A DNA stretch of 64,000 nt. Source: Leuctra nigra (lineage: Eukaryota; Arthropoda; Insecta; Plecoptera; Leuctridae). The position numbers and the translations under genes are program-made. Positions 1-11,459 of this stretch are shown one piece after another (positions within the stretch are counted from its first letter, which is position 1; each line of letters begins with the position of its first letter). Location of the stretch: positions 1,268,316 through 1,332,315 of the forward strand of contig OW203768.1 of NCBI GenBank assembly GCA_934045905.1, written 5' to 3'. The notes under the pieces were generated by a model that saw only the letters and a list, made by a program, of their open reading frames with translations, had not been told where the DNA came from and ran no database searches.

Positions 1-2000
1 TAAGTGTAACTTTGTTTATAAATCTATAAAAATTAAACTAGAGGTGACAGCGATAACAAATTAGTCTTCTTTTTAGTCTAAGAATAGTCTAGTCTTTAAT
101 TTTTAAGATGATTTTAAGTTCTTTTAAATTATAGCGTAAGTTTTAGATATCATCACATTTTATGCTAAACATCAACTTAAGCTCGCAGGCATTTTCCTGG
201 TTAGTTTCCAAATTACATGAAGCAGATAGTGACTCAGGGGGCCAAGTTGGTGAGGACATGGAATTACTGATCAACATTCGGCTCAACGTATTAGCCCGAA
301 ATAGGCAGCAAAGTGCCCCAAGATGGATAATTAGTGGTCAAATAGGGACAAGAGCTGGTTTAAAATAGGCATGAAACTGACCAAAAAGCGATCTTATATA
401 TTTTAGTCGTAAATCATAGTGCAGGATTCCACTCGGCTTGCCTTCAAGACAGGTTGCAAACGCTGCTATATAATTTTAGAGGTATAAAACTGAGTAAAAA
501 TTAGCAGTAATAAATAGAAAATCAAAAAGGAATGCAGGCATTTAGAAAAGGGTTAATATATGGCAATAGAATGCTTAGTGAAAAATTTACGCAAATAATA
601 AAAAATTGTGGCCAATGAAAGTAGTGGTCCTACAAAACGATAAGTATTAATTATTAAAAAAATATAAAAGTTAATTACACGTAGAGAAAATGTGTAAGGT
701 GAATAAAATCCACAGAAACGGCTCCATTTCTTGTGAAAAGTAAGCAGTTTTTTCAACTTGTATCTTGTCAAAAACCACTCTAAAACAAGGTAAACTTTGT
801 TACTCGCATGAAATGGAACCTCTTATGTAGATTCTATTCAAGGTGTCGAAATGACTTGAACACATAACTCATCGCATCGTGTGCTGGAACTATAAACGTC
901 ACGGGAAACATAATATTAAACACATAAGAATGTAAAACCCAACGAAGGGAAGAGGGAGCCGTCAAGAACATCACGAGAATTATTCAAATGCGATATTTAA
1001 TTTATCACTGCGTTTAGCGGACTGCATGACGTCATTCTGAGAAATATTTCAAATGTTCCGCCCAAATCCAGCCGTGAATACAAATACATACAACTTTAGC
1101 GAGTACAACATTAGACCTCATTCCAAAGGATAAAAGACAGACTGAGAGGTTATTCCACTATTTGCAACGTTGCCAGATGATTAGTGGCATTGGCAATCTG
1201 TAGACTCTGGATAGGGCATAGAAAGAAAAAGTCTTACCAGAAATCAAGGTGCATTATTGACTTCATAATTCAGAAATTATCTGGATGGCTCTGGATTCTA
1301 ATGAATTTCACATGCTGTATGATTTTCCAGACGTGACCTATTCTTATAATAAAACACAGATAAATATTTTGAAATCCAAACTGAGTGTGAATTAATTTTG
1401 AAACCAGAGCCACCCGGATATTTTCTGAATTGGTCAATTGCAGATTTTACCGGCAATTCAGGGACGTGGGTTCGAATCGCAAAGTTAGCACATCTTTTTA
1501 TTTTGCAGTTTGTTTAATTTAATATTATTTACTTTGTATATTAGTTTAAAAAGTCATCACCGCATGAATTGAAATATAAACACGCAGAATTCACGGGTCC
1601 TTGTAACTTTACAACAAATCACCGGGAACAGATTGTTCCACTCTGTACACGAATAAATAAAGAAACTTGAAACAGTAAAATGTGCAAAACACCTAAAATG
1701 GTTTATTTTACGAATAATGATCAATAATAACGATGGAAACCCAATGAATGACAGCTGAAATCTTTAAGAGTCCTGGGGACCGCTGTAGAAACTGACGGCT
1801 GCGTCAAATTTTCCCAAAAAGAGACATACATCCCAGGCTCATTATTTACTCCACTGTTATGCAACTTTGTGATGTAGTTTTGATACACATTTTCTGGGTA
1901 TGCTATTGAGAGATTTAAGAAATATTTAAAGGAAAAAATAAATATTTCGTATCTCATGAAAAATACGAAATATCAAACTTTTTTCATTAAAATTTTGAAC
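1..2000. other. Unannotated AT-rich DNA
   Basis: I see no convincing gene, tandem repeat or terminal-inverted-repeat element here. Short ORFs (for example 162-368 and 1721-1957) match no family I know and have no splice or codon signature. There is a tRNA-B-box-like string (GGGTTCGAATCGC) near 1468-1481 that could be a decayed SINE head, but no body follows it. Confidence 0.5.
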
Positions 2001-2440
2001 TATTGAAAAAATGGTTGTCCCTCAGCAAAATAAACAATATTGATATCTGTCACCATAGCAACCATAGCGATGCTATTGTTCGTCTCTGAATCAACGCAGT
2101 CTTGGAGCAACCTGCTGCCGTGTGGAATGACGTCTACGCCGGCTACATTCCACACGTCTCTCCACGGTTCACCTCCTGCAGTAACTCGCCCCTCATTAGG
2201 AGGAGTCCTGCATTCATTAGCTGGAACACCAGGCGGAGTCATCATAATCATGATGCATGTCATAAGCATGGCACCGCCCCCGCGTGTGGGGGGGGGGGGC
2301 ATGGGAACTATCCCGGCGCGCCAGTGTAGTACTCGAGGCACGTTCACTTGTTGGTTTCATCCTTTTGCTGTGGGCACTGTCCAGGTCATATCGTTCAACT
2401 AATCGACCTGACATTTTGCACACAGACTAATGTCATATAA
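2000..2440. other. GC-richer unique segment with overlapping short ORFs
   Basis: This stretch is markedly richer in G and C than its neighbours and has ORFs open on both strands (115 codons minus, 120 codons plus). It contains a run of about 12 G at 2287-2299. Overlap of several frames with no recognisable domain argues for base composition rather than coding. I do not recognise a product. Confidence 0.3.
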
Positions 2441-2869
2441 GCGACTGCACACAGTTTTGTGAGAAAAATCCTACGTTTGGTTGAAAATTGAAAATAGCCG
2501 TTCGCTGCATGGGTTGAAATTTTGCATGGTAATTAGGACAAACATTTTAACACATTTTACTACTTCTCATTAAAGGTCAAGAATGTTAAGATTTTTGGAA
2601 GAGTTGACAGATATTGACCTATAAAGTAATTCACCTGCAAATTATTTGGTTTCGTTTTCACTGCATATTGTAAAGATCACAACTCAGGCACAACGCGTTG
2701 CACAGAGCGTTTTCCTCGTCATCGAGTTTAAATCACGCATAACCAAAGGGTAAAGACGGTTTGAAAAGTGAACAATTCCTCAAAGTCATCGCGTGCATTT
2801 GCAGTGAAACCCCACTTGATATCAATGGCAGTCGTTTCACTCCACTGCCAAGCCACCCCCCTGCAGTTG

Positions 2870-2978
2870 CACGCGGCTAGGGTGGCCAAGTAACCATGGC
2901 AACGAGATGCAGTTCCGCATAATGAGCCGCGTGGGCGGGGCCAATGCACCGGTGACGTCATGCATCAGTGACGTCATC
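2870..2978. promoter_or_regulatory. Promoter-like cluster: X-box, GC box, CCAAT, two CREs
   Basis: Within 90 bp lie an RFX-type X-box GTAACCATGGCAAC (2890-2903), a GC box GGGCGGGGCC (2933-2942), CCAAT (2941-2945) and two CREs TGACGTCA (2953-2960 and 2969-2976). A third CRE (3669-3676) follows the inserted element at 2979-3656. Such clusters are known in CpG-type promoters. That this is a promoter is inference: no transcript is visible and the direction is unknown. Confidence 0.35.
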
Positions 2979-3656
2979 CAGTGGCGTCACTAGAGATTGA
3001 TGGACCCCTGACAAAATATTATTCTGGTCCCCCCACCCCAAATACATTTTTGTTAGATTTTAGTACAAATATATTTGAGTTCAATATACTATATTGAATG
3101 CTGTACAAAAAAAATATTTGTAAATAGACTGCCAACCTTCTCACCTAAAAGTATTGAGATCTAAGGGTCTAGCAAAACGTTGTTACTTAAAACATGTTCG
3201 CACTTAAAATTCGTGAAATCATTTAGCCCAGATTCTGCCGCCAAGCACTACATTTAACTTTGTGCCTGACTTTGACATAAAATAAGCCTCCAAATGTCAA
3301 ACATAAGCCGTAATAGAATCAGAATAGAATCAATCAGAATTTTCGGGTATTAGAACCCTAAAATTTAGTATTTTCGGGTTCTTAACACTTGTTGGACAAA
3401 ATAAAACTAATAACTTATTCAAAGCTATGAAATTATTTTCATTGAACTGTTCTGAATTCACGTCCATAGCCCTATTTTGTTAACAATTACACTGGAAAAA
3501 GATATTGATAAAAATCGATTAAAATCTTCAAGGTCAAACTCACTATACCCAGCCGTCTTAAAACATTTTGCTTTATTCGAGAAGTGTCCGTGGTGCCCCC
3601 CTAGTGCCTGGGCCCCTGGCATTTTGCCGGCCCAGCCACCCGGAGTTACGCCACTG
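2979..3656. mobile_element. hAT-like MITE (678 bp) inserted in the CRE cluster
   Basis: The element begins CAGTGGCGTCAC and ends GTTACGCCACTG, imperfect terminal inverted repeats of the CAGTGGCG type that I associate with hAT-derived MITEs. The expected identical 8-bp duplication is not evident. Instead both flanks carry a related 22-bp direct repeat containing a CRE (2957-2978 and 3657-3678). The interior at about 3120-3290 resembles 32530-32720, and 3330-3562 resembles the TTAA MITE at 34291-34569, so it is composite. No transposase is present. Confidence 0.55.
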
Positions 3657-4019
3657 GACATGCACCAGTGACGTCATCGCCAGCTCGATATCCCGATCGC
3701 TTTCAACCGCCGACTAAACACTCTGAGATCTCGATCGCTACTTGATTTACGAGCGTATTGTTCCTTTAATATGCAGACACTGAGGGAAAAGAGCGAGATC
3801 ACGCGGTCTATATTTAGACATGCAGGAAATAGGGAGTAATTGTTTCGCATCTAGCCGGTAATTAAAATATGTTAATTGTTTAATTAGTAACTGTGGAAGA
3901 TTCTATACGCGCTACACGAGATTGTGCTATTTAATAAATGCGACGCAACAACTTTTCTTTCTATGACGTATATTGTTTGATTTCTCGACAAGTCGGAAGT
4001 ACTTGAAGTTGCGGATCAA

Positions 4020-4200
4020 GTTGGCTCAGTTCCCCGGGTTCGATTCCCGCGACGGTCCTTCTGTTTCAGGTTTCATTGAAGTTGACTCAATCGAGAGGCA
4101 AATGCTGGGAAGGTTCCCTACCTACCGCCTCCTTCCCACCGTCCATCATTACCTATTCTTCATCATCATCTCCCAATCATCATCATCGAGCAACTTTACC
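4020..4200 (+). mobile_element. tRNA-derived SINE, copy 1
   Basis: A B box GGGTTCGATTCCC sits at 4036-4048. The family body follows: a GAGGCAAATGCTGGGAAGG-type segment, a CTTCCCACCGTCCAT segment, and a TCATCATC-rich 3' part. The copy runs directly into a TTAA MITE relative (4200-4706). The A box is degraded. The same body occurs at seven other places in this window, on both strands. Confidence 0.7.
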
Positions 4201-4706
4201 GCTTGTTGCAGGCACTTTTTTGAATACGATTGGAGACAAAATGGGTTGACGAAATGATTTGAAATTTAACCATGGTTAGATAAAAGACAATCTTAGGGTT
4301 ATCACTTGGTACATTTTAAATTTTTTGCTTTGTTAATCACGTAATAATTAGTTGATATTTGGTGAAAAATTGTATAATATCTTCTCTTGCTGGGTGCCGT
4401 ATGAAATTTAATTTTAAAAATATGCCAAGTGATAACCCTAAGTTTGTCTTTGATCTAATCATGATTAAAATTTTAGATAAATTCGTTAACGGGTATGGTC
4501 TCCAATGGTATCGGAAATGTCATAGTTTTGAGCGGTTTTGTTGAATAACCGGCGCCTAGTTAACAAGGCACGAAGCAAAAATGAAAAGGGCTACTAATAT
4601 ACACTCAGACTGATCATGTGAACATCCTGTAAAAGTTACACCCACTTATGCAATGACTTTTCTCTCTCAATTTTCTAAAACGGCCGAGCGCTTGTGTCAC
4701 CTTAAA
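4200..4706 (+). mobile_element. TTAA palindromic MITE, copy 1 (left end lost)
   Basis: Homologous to 5304-5832 and, inverted, to 16311-16841. The right end CACCTTAA is present (to about 4710). The left TTAAGGTGCTGCAAG terminus is missing and replaced by the SINE junction. Internal arms near 4262-4315 and 4400-4475 are inverted repeats of each other (both carry the TTAGGGTTATC/GATAACCCTAA core). Confidence 0.65.
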
Positions 4707-5027
4707 CATACTAAAATGGAAAGAGGAAGCTTTGCACGTCGCCTGCACACAAACTGCTTTAAAATTTAAAGTTATCCCAGTTATAGTTTGAAGTAGTGTG
4801 CAAGACTATTAAAAATGTATATGTCCTATTAAGATGGCAATCTTGTCGCAGGACATATTTACCGCATTAAATTGATATTACAATTTTGAAAACATGTTTA
4901 TATAGCTATATTGCTAATTTATTTTTTCCTTCAACGTAATTTATTTCGTTGAAAGATAATAAAAATAATAATGTGTATAAATAAATTCATTCCGGCTAAT
5001 TTCAAGTTTCAATGCGAGGTCGTCCGT

Positions 5028-5104
5028 TTGGTCGCGTAGCCGAGTTGGTAGCGCTCTCGCGTGGTAAGTGAGAGGTTTGGGGTTCGAGCCCTGTTACAGT
5101 CGGA
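5028..5104 (+). mobile_element. tRNA-like sequence, probable SINE head or tRNA pseudogene
   Basis: It has an A-box-like TAGCCGAGTTGGTAGCG, an anticodon-arm-like CTCTC/GAGAG stem and a B box GGGGTTCGAGCCCT. The anticodon loop would be about 11 nt instead of 7 and the acceptor stem does not pair well, so a functional tRNA is unlikely. It fits the RNA polymerase III promoter of a tRNA-derived SINE. Confidence 0.5.
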
Positions 5105-5261
5105 CATGTTGTACGTCATTCAGCTCATCGTCATTACACTGGAAGTTATATCAAAACAATATCTCAGAAATTGCGATTTTAAATGTAAATAAAGTAATGC
5201 AAATTGGGCAAACAAAATAATGAACAACATACCAGGTTTGATGAAAATGATGTAAGTTGGC

Positions 5262-5299
5262 CCTCTATAAACCCGAGTTCGATTCCCGTAGCCGCATGC
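5262..5299 (+). mobile_element. SINE head fragment (B box) left of a MITE insertion
   Basis: GAGTTCGATTCCC at 5275-5287 is a tRNA B box. The SINE-like sequence stops at TTAA 5300-5303 where the MITE begins, and SINE body sequence resumes after TTAA 5833-5836. This is best read as one SINE split by the MITE. Confidence 0.5.
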
Positions 5300-5303
5300 T
5301 TAA

Positions 5304-5832
5304 GGTGCTGCAAGCGCAAGCGATTTTGCTGCTTTTTGTAGACACTTTTTGCGATACGATTGGAGACGAAATGGGTGGACCAAATTATTTGAAATTTTAA
5401 TCCTGATTAGATAAAAGACAAACTTAGGGTTATCTCTTGGTACATTTTTAATTTTTTGTCTCGTTAATAAGTAATAATTAGTGAATTTTTTGTGAAAAAT
5501 TAGCTAGTTTCTCGTCTCCCTGGGCGCCGTATAAAATTAAATTTCAAAAATGTGCCAAGGGATAACCCTAAGTTTGTCTTTCATCTAATCATGATTAAAA
5601 TTTTAGATCAATTGGTTTACGGGTTTGGTCTCCAATCGTATCGCAAATTTCATCGTTTTACGCGGTTTTGTTGAATAACCGGCGCCTAATTAACGATGCA
5701 ATAAGCAAAAATTAAAAAGGGCTACTAATATACAATCAGACTGATCATGTGAACATCCTGTCAAAGTTACACTCACTTATGAAACAATTTTTCTCTCTCA
5801 ATTTTCTAAAACGGCCGAGCGCTAGTATCACC
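5304..5832 (+). mobile_element. TTAA palindromic MITE, copy 2 (529 bp, complete)
   Basis: The element is flanked by TTAA at 5300-5303 and 5833-5836. Its ends are GGTGCTGCAAGCG and CGAGCGCTAGTATCACC, short imperfect inverted repeats. Two long internal arms around 5395-5450 and 5520-5600 are mutual inverted repeats, so single strands could fold into a large hairpin. TTAA duplication is the hallmark of piggyBac-type transposition; assignment to that superfamily is inference. There is no coding capacity. Confidence 0.75.
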
Positions 5833-5836
5833 TTAA

Positions 5837-5945
5837 CTGTGCAGGTAAGGTCAGGTAAGGTTCCTTATTAATAAGCCTCCTTCTCACCGTCCATCCTTAC
5901 CTTCATCATCATCTCCCAATCATCATCATAATCATCCATCCGTCG
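5837..5945 (+). mobile_element. SINE body, copy 2 (right part of split SINE)
   Basis: This is the family body, with an AAGGTTCCTTATTAATA segment, a CACCGTCCATCC segment and a TCATCATCATCTCCC-rich tail ending near TCCGTCGCC. It continues the SINE interrupted by the MITE at 5304-5832. Confidence 0.65.
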
Positions 5946-6755
5946 CCTGAGATGCCATCCCCTTTTCCAATTAAAACGGGGCCCTTTAGTTAAACCAAAG
6001 ATTAGTTTTAACAATGTATATAGAAATGATTCCACAATATCATGTGGTATACTTACGATGCATTGACACATGAAAATAAATCGGCAATTCCTGCAAAATG
6101 AAGCATAAAAGTTGACATACCCACGCAGATGTGTGGGAAAGAAATTGCAGTCTCCAGATCGCAAAACACAGTGTTTATTGAGGTGAAAATAACATCCGAC
6201 AATGTGGAATACAACGTTCTAATCTGGTCTGTATCATGATGTTGTCTCGCCTTATACGCGCAGGCGCCGATCAAACCGGTCACTTCCTCGTCACATGACC
6301 TCTGACCCGACTGACAGGAATAAATGTTGGCACACACACTAATGTGAGGGGTCACAAGTATAGATTTGTAGAAAAATCCTCTGATGATTGACTGAAAATA
6401 AAATAATAATATCTTTCGTTGCTTTACTGCTGCATAATCTGAATGAAAAGTAGTGTCCAGGTCTTCCATGGGATTCGACTGCTCGCTCATCAACGCATCA
6501 CTCTGTGGATGTCTGGGTACCTATTCTCTATCATGTGTTGATCTCGTTTCGATCGAATTCATTTCACTGCCATTAAGATAGCATTACGTCGAAATTAACT
6601 CGTTCGAAACGAGATCAAAAATAGATACAGAATAGATACATAGAATAATGAAGGTGTTTCTTAATTCTATGATAGATACCCCGGTTCTCAAAATCAAAAT
6701 ACAATTTCCAGTGGGTTTCGATTTCGCTAAGTACTGTTCTGCAACTAGACTCTAA

Positions 6756-6756
<1 letters not shown>

Positions 6757-6791
<35 letters not shown>

Positions 6792-7125
6792 AGGATGATG
6801 ATGATTAGGATGATGATTAGGATGATGATGATTAGGATGATGATGATTAGGATGATGATTAGGATGATGATGATGATGATTAGGATGATGATTAGGATGA
6901 TAATGATGATAAGGATGATGATGATGATTAGGATGATGATGATGATTAGGATGATGATTAGGATGATGATGATGATGATTAGGATGATGATTAGGATGAT
7001 GATGATGATTAGGATGATGATTAGGATGATGATGATGATTAGGATGATTAGGATGATTAGGATGATGAGGGATGACTGATGACTGATGACTGATGACTGA
7101 TGACTGATGACTGATGACAGATGAC

Positions 7126-7160
<35 letters not shown>

Positions 7161-7232
7161 TTGATGATGATGATGATGATGAATATGATGATGATGATGA
7201 TGTTGATGATGATGATGATGATGATGTTGATG
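6757..7232 (+). repeat. Compound GAT microsatellite with 12-mer and heptamer variants
   Basis: Pure GAT runs at both ends flank an interior of GATGATTAGGAT-type repeats (6788-7065) and a heptamer array of TGATGAC (about 7072-7130, eight units). The long ORFs over it (161 codons minus, rich in Ile; 106 codons plus, rich in Met) are artefacts of the repeat. Confidence 0.95.
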
Positions 7233-7748
7233 AACAAGGTTGGTGGGACGCTGCCTTACAGTTTAATTGTAAGGGTGATTAACTTCAGATGAATAGACCA
7301 AGAAATCCTTGTCAGGCAAGTTGTTAAAACACAAGAAAAACTTGATATTTCCTAACTGGAAACACTTTTTCAATGTAATCTGCTTGGAAAGAAAGTGAAT
7401 TGAATAAAACTGTAACTAGATCGTGTAATTGCATGTAAGTTGGCGAGATTACCTGCACATGTCTGGCATAAAGTCTGTCAGCCCTGATGCTGTGGGAATC
7501 AACTCAAGAGGCGGGGGATTTTAGTTCTGTCTTCACATCATTTCATGTTCATATCAGAGCATCATTCTTTGTCGAGTAGCTTTCCAAAATTACATGACAT
7601 ACCAAATAATATCGTCATCAATCTTCTGTGTTTCCACTCTCATTTTCATCTACGCAATGGTTTCAACAACACAACACCATGGAGTACAATACAACCTCTG
7701 GTTTTTAAATAAAAATAATCTCTCATTTAACGTCTTGAGGGCAAACCA

Positions 7749-7872
7749 GGGACCCTATTCTAGAACTTTTAAATTCCCAATTCCACCAGAATTCAATTCC
7801 GTGCAATGTTATCCCTATGGCCGTGACCGGATTCCATCAGGATGGAATTGGGAAAAGGTTCTAGAATAGACC
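7749..7872. mobile_element. Short MITE (about 124 bp)
   Basis: GACCCTATTCTAGAAC at the left and GTTCTAGAATAGACC at the right are inverted repeats, continued inward by TTCCCAATTCC/GGAATTGGGAA. This overlaps and explains the short plus-strand ORF 7594-7869. Confidence 0.6.
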
Positions 7873-8502
7873 TCCAGGGTGTAATTCTTCTGGAAGTTGT
7901 ACATTTTGGTTGCAAATACCACTTGAATAATTCAAGTGAAAAGAAGCATCCTTTTACAACTGATTGCAGAATATCCCCCAGATCTCGTAAGACGCTCAAG
8001 TTTGAAGAATTATTCAGAACACTGAGTGTATTCCCAGTTATGTGACATCACTAATTGTTGACGCCATCTCGTAGCTGTCACATCTGTGTGTTTGATAAAT
8101 GTAGCCTCCAGAGAAATCTTTAAGTTGCAAATGAATCACACCTTTTACTAAAATTATAATTTTAAATCTGACCACAAGTGCTGACATAATAGCCTCCCTA
8201 AGGGACAATGAATGTTGTTTGCATTGGTGATGTAAAACAAAAGAAGCTATGAGTTTTGTCAATGACTATTATTTTCCAATCAGATGAAGAGCTTATGATG
8301 AGTCCCGATATCCCATGGCGCTAATGGATGAAGAAGTCCGAGTGAGATGAGCGTGTGTGTGAGAGAGAGGAGAGGAGAGCGTGACGGCTATCTCACACAT
8401 GTCTACATGTCGTTAGGCCTAATCAATTACCTGGGCAGCGAGGTTCCATCTGTCCGTCAGTCCGAGTTACACAACCCGCTGACCGCTCATTGCCAGATAC
8501 TT

Positions 8503-9052
8503 TAAGTCTGTTCGTTTTGCTTACTGCACTTTACTGCTCACTGCAAATCCGTTCGTTTTGCATCAAAATTGCTGTTCCGTCACTGCGATTGTGTTCGATT
8601 TGACACTGACAGTAGTTGCGCAGTGACTGCTCTTACAGCTGGGTAGGGAGGTGATGTAACTGCAGTAACTTTGCAGTAGGCGGCAAAATGGCGGATGTTT
8701 GAAATGTAAAATGTGTTTCTTATGGATGGATAGTGAAAAAACGCCTAAGGAGGAGGGAAATGAGTATTTGCTTCAGAGTTTAGTTTAGTTATATGTTATG
8801 AAATGATACATATTTATATAAAAATGCATTGGGATTAGACAAGAATTCTATAAATGCAGAACATAACCTCACTTATTTTTACATTCTTCCCGCCAAATTC
8901 ACAAACCTCCCAACCAATAGGAAAAGGCCAGACTGCCATCCTGCTGCAAATGCGTTCGTTTTGTGTTGGTACAGCAAGCTACTGCAAGAGTTACCAGGGC
9001 CTACTGTAAGCTGCTGCTACTGCAACTGCAGTAAGCAAAACGAGCAGACCTT
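8503..9052. mobile_element. MITE of about 550 bp with GTTCGTTTTGC subterminal repeats
   Basis: The left end AAGTCTGTTCGTTTTGC (8504-8520) is matched inverted by GCAAAACGAGCAGACC (9035-9050). The GTTCGTTTTG motif recurs inside at about 8550 and 8953. Direct-repeat-rich subterminal regions of this kind are typical of non-autonomous DNA transposons. No transposase was seen. Confidence 0.6.
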
Positions 9053-9106
9053 TTGTCAGTACACTCATAGGCCGAGTGCATGGCACGTCACTTGGCACTT
9101 GAAGGG

Positions 9107-9967
9107 TGCAGCGAAAGTACGCTATAAGTAATTTTATTGAAAAAATGGGCCATTGCATATCACGTGACTTTATTTCTCTACATCCGATCAAAAGAACGAG
9201 TTACCTATGAGTACATACCTTACATCGTTCATTGTTGAGTAATCCAAGGTGATTTATGAAGGAAATTCACTGCATACTTGAGCTTATCAATATTTGCAGT
9301 CAATATTATTTAATTTTGCAGTGATTTAATAATAAAAACAACACAAATATCGTGTATACGTACGCGTGTGAAGACTGTCAAAACCAAGTGCTGTTCGTTT
9401 AACCATTACATTCATAATAGTGGATATAATTAATATCTCAACATTTCGTTGGAAAGAGGAAGAAAGAGCGCATGTTATATATTCTGACATTGCGTCAGGT
9501 TTGTGATGCATATGTGCACTTTTATTAGAGTAATGTTTGCTGTTCTTGGCAACTCGTAGAATTTCCTTCAACTTCAGGTCTTGATTTGAGAATATTTAGG
9601 TGCAAGGAAGTAAAATCATGTAATACGTTATTTTCGCAGTTCTTTTCTGCGTAGATTAGTTCCAACAGATGTGTCATAACTTTTCTGATGAGGGAGAAGT
9701 CTTTGCTAAACTGAACCCTTCCAATAGAAAATGTGTAGCTTTTTGATTAAAAAGTCACGTGATATACAGCCACCTTAAGGTGTAATCTTGCAGTGATTTT
9801 TATGAGCTTTCAGAATATACCCTCGGTATTTAGAAAATTTTGCCACAAAGGTTTGAAAAACGCGATTGAAATATCGATTTGTATGGAAGATAGATACAAG
9901 TACTTAACATAAAACTTAGTTTATCTCAGTTTCATCCGAATGTGACTTACAGCATTCTTTCCCTGTA
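9107..9967. mobile_element. MITE of the TACAGGGAAAGAACG family, carrying a nested MITE
   Basis: The termini match the complete copy at 40927-41159, but the copy is expanded because another element (9147-9774) sits about 40 bp inside the left end. Body sequence (TGAGCTTTCAGAATATACC) resumes at about 9805. The right terminus is TTCTTTCCCTGTA at 9955-9967. Confidence 0.6.
9147..9774. mobile_element. Nested MITE with CACGTG-containing inverted termini (about 628 bp)
   Basis: Left TATCACGTGACTTT (9158-9171) and right AAAGTCACGTGATATA (9751-9766) are perfect inverted repeats within ends GGGCCATTGC and CAGCCACC. Removing this segment restores a normal-length family member in the surrounding MITE, which supports insertion. 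Confidence 0.6.
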
Positions 9968-11455
9968 TCCTCTTAATTGTCATTACATTCATAGGGCGAG
10001 TGCATAGACAATGCAGAAATTTTATTTTAATCAGAAATTTATAATTTTCCAGAAAGAAACAGACGCATAATCGGAACACTGTGTTCTGGTCTGGGGGCCC
10101 ATAAGCCCGTTAAAACGTGTAATATCTGATTGATTCATGCAGTTCATTAGCAGCTTACGACATAAAATTCAATTTCAATAAACAAAAATATATTAACAGT
10201 GCAAAATTGTAGAATTATCTATAATTTACCTAAAAAAACGAAGAAGATTCTTTTCAAAGAGGGAAAGGATCCAATAAATGGAAGGGCGGGGGGTGGGGCC
10301 GTTTTATTATTGAAACGCCGATATCTTCTATGCCATATTTTCTTCATAATACACTAATTCAGCTGGGAAAAATCGTGGGAGCTGTTTGATTGAAGTTTAA
10401 CAACAAGTAGGTCAAGAAAATGATCTATTTTAGAATCCAAGCCATGCATCGGACAAAATATCATGTAGAGTCCAGTGGAAGAAATCCCGAATAGAAACAT
10501 ATGTTATTATACCTACTTACTTTTTGAATACAGATTCTTTGATGACTCTCACAATAATATGTTATGTTTTACTAGATCCTAGATATACTTGCAATATTTC
10601 ACGTTTTAATGGAACTCTTAGTTGCGACCTGATGGTTCATTCTCCCCTGAGAGAATTCTATTACATCTGAGGAGTTTGTATTCAAAAAGCAACATGTCCA
10701 TTCACCTATTGTTCAGAAACAACGAAAAACTTGTAACTAATTGTCTGCAAATAGGATTGTATTGTGATTGGGTCAGCATTAAAAATATCATACAACAAAA
10801 AATTAAAAAAAAAACACTTCACAAAGAATTGTATCTAAACTGTACTGTTTCTCTATACTGACTAGACATATGCAATAGTTCCAAATCAAATTCTAATTGA
10901 GACAATTTCAGCCATGTCATTCGCCAAGTGTAATCACGCCTCACTAAGGCAGATGCAAGCCAAAGACAAGACTTGCGCGCAAAAAGCTTGCCGAGCACTT
11001 GATAAATAACATATCATATCTTTGCATTACAGATGTCCGTGGCTTGTTAATGTCCGCGACAGTTGATCAATGCGCCGGCAGCAGCAACTGCCCAGTGCAT
11101 TATTCAGACGTTTTTGCCGTCACGTGACTCGTACACGGCCACTTGATTCGCCGTTAGGAAAGTTCGAAGAAGTTGATGATTGTTGAGAACTGAGTGAAAT
11201 ATATCTGATCTGAAAAACTGACAGTCCAATCATCAGTGTACAGACCCGTTGAATGTTTCTACACAAGGTTTTTACAAAGTATCCGAGAGGCTTAGGAAGA
11301 ACACGCATCTAGGTCAGAATTGAGATGCATCAAATAAAGCTCGTTCATCAAATTGTTATCGGAATAAACCAATTTCATTGCCCTGAAATTCTATTTAAAT
11401 GTCAGTTACATTACATTATATAATCTTGAAACTACTGAAAACTTTTAAAATAAAG
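9968..11455. other. Unannotated DNA
   Basis: I see no supported gene or element. The short ORFs (10622-10861, 11120-11308) are unrecognised and compositionally ordinary. Confidence 0.4.
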
Positions 11456-11459
11456 AGAA

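Noticed and set aside
5028..5104. Functional tRNA gene
   Set aside because: Anticodon loop too long and acceptor stem unpaired; kept as a SINE-like head.
6053..6493. Minus-strand 146-codon ORF
   Set aside because: Its start coincides with the GATGAGCGAGCA repeat string seen elsewhere, and no domain is recognisable.
6752..7237. 161-codon Ile-rich and 106-codon Met-rich ORFs
   Set aside because: Translation of a GAT microsatellite.
7594..7869. Plus-strand 91-codon ORF with a hydrophobic N-terminus that looks like a signal peptide
   Set aside because: Its second half lies in a MITE (7749-7872).
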